Shown: in pieces, positions 54,998 through 64,000 of the stretch | How the letters are laid out: the number at the start of each line of letters is the position of its first letter | Numbering within the stretch: position 1 is the first letter of the stretch | Origin: Protula sp. h YS-2021 | Lineage: Eukaryota > Annelida > Polychaeta > Sabellida > Serpulidae | NCBI GenBank assembly: GCA_949752745.1 | Contig: OX457027.1 | Location: 62,912,329-62,976,328 of the forward strand | Direction of reading: 5' to 3' | DNA: 64,000 nt | Notes under the pieces: generated by a model | What the model was told of the DNA's origin: nothing | Database searches by the model: none | What the model saw: only the letters and a program-made list of their open reading frames with translations | Position numbers and translations under genes: made by a program

Positions 54998-56975
54998 CTG
55001 AAAAAAAAAAGAATGTTATGCAACATTTTTTCACTGCTATGTGTTCATATACACCGGGTACACATCTTGAGCAAAGATGATTCATTATACCCTGTCTAGT
55101 GGATAAGTGGCAACTCATCTTGGCCAAGCAATATATTGGATAACTAAACTACTTTCTACTGCTCAAAACTTTTGAAACCACGAGAAGTAAAATTGGCACC
55201 AAGGAAGTATTACTTCCTGTACAGTCACATTAAACTAGAACGGCTAGTGCACACGAACATAGTCAACAATTTACATATAAAAAATGAAAATGATGCACTT
55301 GCTCCTTTTACTAGCAAGCTTGGTTCCTTCTCTTCTGAATCCTGCTAAGCTTGCTAATTTTAGGTCCCATCACACTTTCTGTCATCCAGATACCTCATTG
55401 AGAACAATGTCTTCGAGGCGCTAGTTCTTTAGGTTAAAAAACTTGGGAGTAATCGTCTGATTATATAAAAAAATTGTGATCGTACGAAGGCTGGGCGAGT
55501 ACAAACTGGCCAACTATGAGCCAAATACGTCCCATTTTTATTGTGTGCGATCAAAACTGAAATTCTTGAACACAATTCGCACATTATATGATATTTTTTA
55601 TATCGAAAATTCGAAAAATTGACCTGTGTTTAAGTCATTTTCAAGGTAGCACTAATTACATCAGCTAATAAAAGAGCTAGATTTACCATCAGAATTGTCA
55701 CGCCGTTCTTTTATTCAAGAAGAAAAAAAATCACCAGAAAGCTACACCAGTGTTTGACAAGATCAGTGCTCCGCACAGACAAAGTTGACAAGTGGGTCGA
55801 GATCATAATTTGCTGACAAATACATATATGGCTTGTTTCCCGGAGGACAAGGTCGGCTTGTCAGTACTCTCAGGCAGTGATCAATGACAGGGAGCATATT
55901 AAGTCAAAAGCTGTATGAATCTCCATCACTTACAAGCAAAGGGCTGCACCGTAAGCAAAAGCACAGACGCTTTTAAAACCCAGTTTGTCCACTAAATCAC
56001 AAAGATTACAGAATTATAAACCGCCCAACAGCTTTGCTACAGCTTAGATTGAAATCTGTCCGTCTCAGAGGCCTCAAAACCCATAAAAAAACTTAATTCA
56101 TCCGACAGAGTGCGCAGGATCTCAGACGAAACTGTTGAATTCTTTTATGGTTTCCTATTAGCTAGATGCTTCCTAACAAATCACCCTTGAAATATAATAT
56201 GCAATGATTAATTAGAGCTCGATGCGTCTCATGTTTTTCGTTGTTTCTTTCGTCCTTTTTTTCTTCTTTTTCATCCACTTATTAGAGACTACGAAAGCAA
56301 TATAACTTTGATGAGGAATGATTGATGGTTATGAGAAAATGGGCATAAATCAACCTCACAAATCTTTCCTTATCACGCAAAACACATTCTATCCGAAGTT
56401 TAGTCTTGATTAATAGCAATATATCACAGATATGAACATTCCATAAATCTGGCCAATTCATACCATAGGATACTGCGGCTGCATTTTTATCGGCGATTTA
56501 TATACGAGTCCCGTAAAAGGGTATTTCCGCGACAGAGAATTAGCAAAAGAGTCTAGAGTTAGCTTTACGATTGCGAACTGATGATCGAAAGTCGAAATGC
56601 CTCAACTGTACTTTTCAAGACTAGAATATAAACATTTAATGACGAGAAATAAAATCTTTTATGCATAATACTAAATGCAGTTGAAGACTCGTTTAACCCC
56701 TAACCTTAACGCTTCCTGAAATTTGTTTAGCATGTGCACTCCAGATAAATGCTTTATTTCGGCATACAGACAATTCGTCGAAAGACCCACACCCACATTA
56801 AAAAAAGACGTAGAGTAGAAGCCCATTTTATAGTGACCACACTCCTACACCTGCACCTGGACATATATAAAAATTGAGGATTAAGATACCCACAACTCAG
56901 GTTACGTACCTCCCCCTTCCAGAAATATTGTAAAGGAGGTGCTAGGCGTAGCTCGACTTGTATGCACATATCATA

Positions 56976-56978
<3 letters not shown>
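54998..56978 (-). other. Upstream intron of the zinc-finger gene
   Basis: No further finger-encoding exon (TGEKP-type linker) was found on the - strand here. A single diverged copy of the 52-bp minisatellite unit lies near 56800-56880. Confidence 0.45.

Positions 56979-57054
<76 letters not shown>
56979..57054. repeat. (AT)n microsatellite, about 76 bp
   Basis: Uninterrupted AT run between CATATTC and AAGGTACC. Confidence 0.97.
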
Positions 57055-57060
<6 letters not shown>

Positions 57061-60000
57061 CCAGTCTTATAATTCTGAAATAATACAAAATTGTCAACAT
57101 CAAACTTTCTAAACCAAAGCAGGGGCAAGCGGTGGAAAATGGGGGAGGGGGGGGGGCGTCAGGGTAAACATTTGTTTTTGTTCACAAAAACAAGATGGCA
57201 ATGGCTAGCAAATGAAAATGTTTGACATGTTCTGGTACACTGATTGTTGCTGTGCACTGGCCGATATAGTTGTGGTATACATTGTGATATAAAGCGTTTC
57301 TGCACCTAAACAATTTCGTTGTCAGGGGAATCCAGGGAAGAATCCCTTGAAGCTGATTGGACGAGCTTTTGTGACGTTCAAGTGCCCGACAAACTAAACG
57401 GTAATTTCACACTCTTTCCATGTCAGTGTCCCTACCCCCCCCCCCCCCCACCCAAAAAACGAATTAGGTAGAACAACTTTTCAATACTGATTCATGACTT
57501 CCTTATTTCAATAATTTGATATAAGACGACTTTTGTTTGATTCCTTATTTGTTATTTGTCGGAAGGAGTTGCCGGGTAGAATTCAGTCCATAATGATAAT
57601 TAGCAAAATTTGCCGGGTGAAAACCAAATGAGACGAGTCCAAAATAAAATGTACTAGTTATAACCGCCAACCCCCAATCCACCTCCCCCCCCCCCCCCCA
57701 AAAAAAAAAAAAAAAATGGAAGCTAATAATAATATTACCCAGACGCAATACTATGTAGAGTGATGATGCATCTAACTGCTGACTGCCGGCACCCTCTGGG
57801 TAGGATCGGATAAACAGAGCGAGGAAACCCCAGAAACAACGCCAATTGTTTTCTAAATACAAATATTCAAAACCAGAGATTTGGCTACTATGGAAAACCA
57901 GTCCTTCGGATGATATTCTCTTCTTTTCGGGAGAGGCACTGATAACCATCTACATTGGGTGGAGAAAACCAGGTTTTAGTCCCTTTTCTGCGTGCTGTGT
58001 TTGTTTTGTTGTGTGGCGTCGGGGATGGGGACGGGGTCGCGCCTTATCACAGGGAGATGCGTTCTTACTCACGTTACTCGTGCGGATGGTGCAAGAGATG
58101 CTATCGTCAGTATTCATAGGCAGCTACTGTAATTGCAATTACACACATAAAAGACCAAGCGTTTTGTGTTCCTGAATATTCAGCTCAAATCAACCAATTA
58201 ACTAGTCGAATAGTCGGATTTCTTTTCATAGTCGACTTGAAAATTTGCCAATGGACAAGACGATAACCACATTTTAGTATAATTAACACAGTCGGTTTGG
58301 CAAATTAAATTTCCAAAAAAAAAGCAAATTATTTTAGTTGAGAAAAACTGGCCACGTAACACCAGTTTTGCAATTCCGTGCTAAACAAAGCCTCAGTTTT
58401 AGAAACATTATTGATTTTTCAACATGACAAGTGTGACTTTCGAACTTGGAATGTCAAAATTAACGGAAATGAACTGGTTGCCACGGTTAGCCGACGAGCA
58501 AATTTGCTAGTCAGTTTCAGCTTTATTTCAATAACCTGTCACCAGACACTGATACAATAGAATTCTTGAAAAAGGATATCATCACGGCTGGTGCCTAGGT
58601 GCATCATACAATTATTAATGTTCAATCTCGCATGTACACACGCCTATTTGAATCCTTTAACAGGCATGGGTCTTTCCAAAGGGGACATTTTTTCAATGAA
58701 CGGCAAATTATGAAAGCGAAAGCCTCCACTTGTTCCAAGATTCACGAATTTTATACAGGACGGGAGGGGGCACTTTATATAGCCAAACGAGCACCGCAAG
58801 CCACGACCACAATACAATCTTTTTACCACACCGAGTTTCGACATTGTGGAATTCGTGGCCATAAAACTGAAACTCTATAAATCGCCTCCACAAAGCAGCG
58901 ATCTGGAACAGCCCTTGTATGACCGATGCCACCGGGATGAAGCAAATGCTATGCAAGCCTATCAATCAAGGAAACTTCTAATCAAACGCGGTATCAATCA
59001 CTCGAGCCCAGACAGCTGTGCCTATATGGAATAGAGGAGCGCCCCCTAGTTGGCACCATGTAACGCAAAAACACGGGGACCGACTTCTTGCGTGACCGAT
59101 TGCTCCTATCTGCTGTCGAGCTGACTGCTAAATCGCCACAGCGGGGCAGCAATACTATAGTTCAAAGTCACACAGATGGTACGCGCATGTCACACGCAAT
59201 GACATTCACTGGCGAGTTATTTCAGCAATAATTACAGATTTTCTCCACTGTTTATACGTAGACATTTAATGCTATGCGGACAGAAGATTTGTTTCCAAAA
59301 ACCGAATGCCAAAATTTCAACGTTATTTTGACGAACAAGATAATTAGAACATAAACTCGGTTTTGACCGCCCTCCCTCGAAAAAAGAACTTCACATCTCC
59401 GGTTCATAAAATTACCGTTAACAATTTTTTACAGTTTCTGCATGACAAATGCCTGTGCTAATTAAGTTCTGGGGCCAATATCTACCACTCTTTTAGCTGT
59501 GATTGCATAACATCTAATCAATCATTTAAAAATTTTAATACTTCCGAATATGTTATTAATGGGTACAATACGTCCTACACATGATGGATGTAAAACGGCC
59601 GAATAATACCAACATAAACAACACTTCCCAAAATTGGCCGGCAGAGTATTTTTAGAATTTTTTCAGGGTAACTTGACATTACATTTAAAATAATTTATTG
59701 TGTACTCTAAATAGAAATCTGATGACAACCGGTACCATTTTCAGCTATAATTTCCCAATCGCTCTTTTACGAAGCCTGAGAGGTAGTTTTGAAGTATGCG
59801 TACACATGTGACGATCACGATAGAGACTAATGCAATCGCCATGGTTACGTGTAACAGACAACGATCATATGGCTTTGTACGTTAATGAAATGTAAAGCAT
59901 TTTTTAATAAAGGCCACATTAAAATACATTGGGAATACATCCGTAACAAAATCCTTCGCCTTTATTAGGACATGCTACAATGGCGTTGGTGACAAATGGC

Positions 60001-61004
60001 CTACCCTAAATTCAATTTTAAATCTCTGTTATAATGTCCACTTTCCGCATAATAAGCTATCTCCGTTCACGTGACCATAATGGCTTCACATGGCGGACTA
60101 GGTATTCACTTGAGGCCTAATCCTGAAAAATTACATGGCTGCTGATCGCTCAATAAACTGCGAAATTGCACTAACTACATTTTGATTGAATACGGAGAAT
60201 TTCACACACAAGTTATTTGTGCAATTGATTTACTGTGTGATCTGTTCCCGCTCAGCCGTTACTATCCAGATATACTGCAAATATCGCGGCATAACATTCA
60301 TCAGTGACAGATATATAACTGACAGAACGCATAAAGAACAGTATGGTAGACAGCCTTGATATCTGTCATTACGCACTACTTTGTGCTTTACAGCGTACTA
60401 ATACATAGGCTATACCGGTTAGATAATCCCGAGCATTAATACACACACGCAAAACCGCATAATGACGATTTAAATCGCCGATATACATGAGTTAGGCATC
60501 GTCACGGGATTTTAAAAATACGGAATAACACCGTATTATTTAAAATGAGAATTCTGAAGCAAATAAGAAACCGAACTTATTTTCACCCTTTGGTCTTCCA
60601 ATTATCATTCAGTTTGTTAAATTTCCCCACTTCTCCACCCACAGAAAATTGGTGGGGATACTTGGCTCTCATATTTCAGTTAGATCCTGCAGTTCGTCCG
60701 ACTTGATGATAACAACATAATTTAACATTATTCCTATGGGTCACCGTGGAATAATCGACCATGTTTCACTTCTATTTTCCCTAAAACTGCAACAATATAA
60801 TTCAAAGACAATGTGAGTACACTAGTTTTTATTTCTTCTCCTTTTTCATGAAGTGTAGATTGTAATTTAATTAAAACAAGCCATCATTGAGAGCACAGTC
60901 CCCAAACGGAAACGGCGATGAGTCGATTTAAAATCAATGTACGACCCGCCTGTGACACTGTGAATAGTATAAAACGATTTGTTACAGTTCAACCTGACGG
61001 GGAC
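57055..61004. other. Probable intron or intergenic DNA, nothing coding recognised
   Basis: C-rich/A-rich tracts lie at 57435-57456 and 57685-57716. The overlapping short ORFs at 58599-58965 have no recognisable domain. No finger exon, repeat array or RNA gene is supported. Confidence 0.45.
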
Positions 61005-61705
61005 TCCGGTCAGGACGGCAACTTAAATCAAATTAAACTTAAACCAAGTATTGTCTAAAACACGTCCAACACTGAGTCCATCGTCAAGCTTCGAATTTTA
61101 TGTGAAATCCATCCAACCGACCTTGAGACAACTCGTAGTGGGCACTGCAGTATAAAATTTTAGAGTATCACCGTGACGTTGACCTTTAACCCAAGGTCAC
61201 CGCAACCTAATCAGGTTGTGACACCTTTTACAAACAAGTTACAGACAAATTTTTGTTGAAATCCGTCCAGCCGACCTTGAGATATGGTGTCCAAAAGGAA
61301 TACATCTGCAAAATTTAAAAGTCTCACAGTGACCTTGACCTTTGACCCAAGGTCACTCAAAGGTAAACAGGTCACCACCCTTCTCCACACAAACCACATA
61401 CCAACTTTGGTTGAAATCCGTCCAACTGAATTTGAGATATCGTGCCCACAAGAAAAGCTTTGCACACTTTACACTCAAGATAGAAAATTTTTTAAATCAC
61501 CAAAAATCCAATTTTTAACGAACCGCCTAAAATTGGCGTGCATCAAGCTACGACCATGGGGTTGATTGAGTCTGTAAAATATCAGAACAAATGGCCCACA
61601 CATCTAAGAGGAATGAGTGGTAACGGACGGACAGACAGACACAGCCCAATCCATAAGCTACCCTCCGGGGCATGAAGCCACAGTTGTGGGCTAATAACAA
61701 CACGA
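61005..61705 (+). repeat. Pearl-like composite repeat R5 with nuclear-receptor-like half-sites
   Basis: The left boundary has a CCTGACGGGGACTCCGGTCAGG hairpin. About 2.5 core units follow, each with GTTGAAATCCGTCCA, CCTTGAGATAT and GTGACCTTGACCTTTGACCC. Then come GGACGGACAGACAGACACAG and a hairpin tail ending GTGGGCTAATAAC. The layout matches R1-R4, though the core is a different sequence. Confidence 0.65.
61330..61355 (-). promoter_or_regulatory. Cluster of AGGTCA-type half-sites (DR1-like), carried by a repeat
   Basis: Read on the - strand, GGGTCA-A-AGGTCA is a near-perfect DR1 spaced by one base. It is directly followed by another AGGTCA, with an inverted AAGGTCA beside it. DR1 sites are bound by HNF4, RXR heterodimers and COUP-TF in animals. 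Function here is only a possibility because the site is part of a repeated unit. Confidence 0.4.
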
Positions 61706-63351
61706 TAAAAACATGGAACCAACAAATTTTATCCCACCACACAGTCTCAATGACTTTTACGATAGTACTTAAAAACAAAGAGTTGATATTACATTTTGCA
61801 GAAATTTGCTGCAAACTTTTGAAAGACTGCTGTCTCACGATTACGCTCAATTCAAAAAATTTACTTGCGTTTCACAGTGCCCCCGAGGGAGTGGCGTGAG
61901 GGGGTGGGGGGGGGGGGGCGGGGTGAGGTCAAGTGGATGCGGGAGTGGTCACTTTCAGCCACATTTCCATAATGCACTAATACAAGACATGCTGAGGAAG
62001 ACATACATAGCGGGCTGCGGCAGACAAAGGCAACAAAACATTCAATAACACAATAAACAACTTAGCAACCTAATCTGTCAGTGTCAAAAGAAGATTTCAC
62101 GTAAACTATACTCTCAACTTTTTTCGGCAATCTGAATTCTGTTTTGATGGATTTACGATACCCATAGATTCGACTGGCGCCATATTAATCACCGATATGT
62201 CACTCTTCTTTGCGTGCCAGTGACTACCCGATGCGGTCTCAACGACAACAAAATTGCCTCGGAAATCGTCTCAACTTGACGAAATGAACCAGTTTTTTTC
62301 CTAATAATTCACAGAACGTATTTGATTTAATTTATTTGCAGCAAGTGGTTTCATATAATACAGAATACATGGACAAACAGAATGCACGTTCTTCAGCTAC
62401 TTCTTTAGTGATGGCTTGATTGTAACACGAGTAGAAGAACACACAGCCTTTCTAAACTATATTCTAAATATGTTTTCTCCTTCATGCACACCATAAAAAT
62501 TTCAGGTACAGATACAGATGGGATCTTCATTTCGAATAGCATCGCTTCCAAAATAGACCTTCGATTTGTTTATATTTAGTAGTAAAATTACATGGGAGTG
62601 CAAATCACTGGTTCCATTTATAGTTTCTACCAGTCCGACTTTCTGACAGACACAGAGGTCATACGACGACACGCAACTTGATACTGAGAAGAACTGAATA
62701 TTTCGTCAGTTCTTTCATCGGAATAGATTGATAGACAATTCATGAGGCAGCTCTGTCCGGAAAATGACCCGAGAGGAAATTTATATGGAACATATCAACG
62801 ACATATTGACTATTTAAGGCTCGATTTCGGCTCATTACAAAAGAAAATAGAGAAAGAAGAAGAAGTATTCGGTTGCATTCCCATCAAAATAAACATTTGT
62901 CTTAGTCCGATGTGCCAATTTCGCCGCTAATGTCAAGCTTTTTTTCTGAAGATGCTCAATATAACTATTTAGCTTCTGATCAATTTTGAATAAATACAAA
63001 CAGATTGGTGTAATCTGAGCATTGAAGCGTGCCAATCCCGTGATTTACCGCATATCAGCATCGGTTATTGAAGGTGGGCGGCGGAAAGCGGGGGGGAGGG
63101 GGGGGGGGGGGCGGAAGGGGTGTGAGATGGTACGAGAAAAGGTGAACTACACTATTTTTCTCTATTTCAACCGTCGCATGGAAGATAAGACTGTCCGAGA
63201 GTTTGAACTAATGAACTCATGATCATCAGTCTAACACCGTACCGCTTGCGCCAAAAGCTGGGGAACATTCGTCTGTGAAAGCGAGGAAGAACGAGGCAGA
63301 AGGGGGAAAAATGAAGGGGGAACACTGTTTTGTAGCTAATATTTCTAGTTC
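61706..63351. other. Intergenic or intronic, nothing recognised
   Basis: G-rich tracts at about 61897-61922 and 63088-63118 are the only notable sequence. No supported ORF. Confidence 0.45.
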
Positions 63352-63520
63352 TGCCTCCGACAGAAGCAGTGGTTTGGGTTGTCGCATGCGAAGCAAGAGG
63401 ATGTGAGTTCCAGCCCCCGTCAGGAATCACATTATTTATGCGCCAACGACATCGAGACACGGGTTCAGGCGACTGGTGAAGCCACATTAAGAAGGAGCAC
63501 CGTGGGATTTTTTTTTTCAA
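63352..63520 (+). repeat. tRNA-derived SINE-like sequence
   Basis: AGCAGTGGTTTGGGTTGTCG resembles an A-box, and GAGTTCCAGCCCC about 35 bp later resembles a B-box, separated by CATGCGAAGCAAGAGGATGT. This is the spacing of a tRNA-related pol III promoter. No intact tRNA cloverleaf is formed, and sequence continues to an AT-rich tail after 63500. Confidence 0.5.
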
Positions 63521-64000
63521 TTTTACCGTTTTGGGCCAATTTTTTGGGGTAATTTGGTCAAATGGGCAAACAAAATAAAACCCTAAATCAGGAGCCTGAT
63601 AAATAAAAATTGTCAAATTTTAACGCAAACAGGCCAAATCTGGCAAATATTTTGGCCAATTATGGCTAAACCGCCAAAAAAAAAAAAAAACCTGCATGGA
63701 TGATCACCCAGGGAATATTCCATGTAGGGAGGATAGCACTTAGAAAAGTGTTTACACACGCCTAACGGATAACCAATTCCCCAAAAGTGATGAGTCTAGT
63801 CCAGCGACAATAGTCGGCAGTGCTAAAAAGTCAACGTCGAAATTCAAAGCTCTGTGTAAACAAATAATGGGTAGGCGTGACCAGCTCGTAAGTCTCCCTA
63901 CTCAAAAACTCATCAAAAATCACACTTTCGCTGGATGTAAATGACACTGCCCTAAATACACACAGCACCGACGAACAACAGACGCAGAATAGCGGCACTA
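63521..64000. other. Right edge of the window, nothing recognised
   Basis: Short words such as TTTTGGCCAATT and TTGGTCAAAT recur at 63530-63665, before a 16-bp poly-A run at 63677-63692. No gene was seen. Confidence 0.45.

Noticed and set aside
56754..57128. 124-codon ORF with Tyr-Ile repeats
   Set aside because: Translation of the (AT)n microsatellite.
63167..63616. 149-codon - strand ORF
   Set aside because: Overlaps the tRNA-related SINE-like sequence on the opposite strand; no domain.

Overview
The window is animal nuclear DNA, most likely from a mollusc (bivalve-like). It is AT-rich and intron-bearing, with genes in separate exons, long (TA)n and (AAT)n tracts and many transposable-element relics. 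The mollusc guess rests on five composite repeats with short GC-rich ends, a tandem core of about 160-190 bp, a GGAC/ACGG-type microsatellite and a terminal hairpin. I recall this layout for the pearl/HINE (Helitron-related) repeats of bivalves. No complete tRNA or rRNA gene is visible.

Two host genes are supported. On the + strand, 4574-8340 is the large last coding exon of a teashirt (tsh/TSHZ) gene. It has a PLDLS CtBP-binding motif, three widely spaced C2H2 fingers, a fourth C2HC-type finger and no homeodomain. It is followed by about 2.9 kb of probable 3' UTR with four AATAAA signals. On the - strand, four exons (54829-54997, 49644-49778, 49261-49407, 47114-47280) join in a consistent reading frame. 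They encode tandem C2H2 fingers with TGE(R/K)P linkers that resemble the ZNF236 family; the 5' exons lie beyond 55 kb or outside the window. The two genes are tail to tail, about 36 kb apart.

The interval between them is repeat-rich. From left to right it holds a 52-bp tandem array (17.2-17.55 kb) and a 1.74-kb non-autonomous DNA transposon (18483-20219, TATA duplications). Next is a 3.5-kb degenerate Ginger-like transposon with an integrase-type transposase (21410-24899), then a MULE transposase pseudogene (26.7-27.5 kb). After these come a 5'-truncated LINE with a long intact ORF (31.8-34.5 kb, - strand), long (TA)n tracts, and a DIRS-like retrotransposon relic (40.3-42.3 kb). A dispersed repeat family has three copies, at 15.3, 28.9 and 37.0 kb. 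The five pearl-like repeats all lie at 47-62 kb, in and around the zinc-finger gene, and all face the same way.

The most unusual signal is the pair of neighbouring transposons at 18.5-24.9 kb. Both begin and end with TGTTACAG, and both carry terminal inverted repeats built from arrays of 20-bp palindromes, but the palindrome differs between them. This suggests one transposition system whose subterminal recognition motif has diverged between subfamilies.
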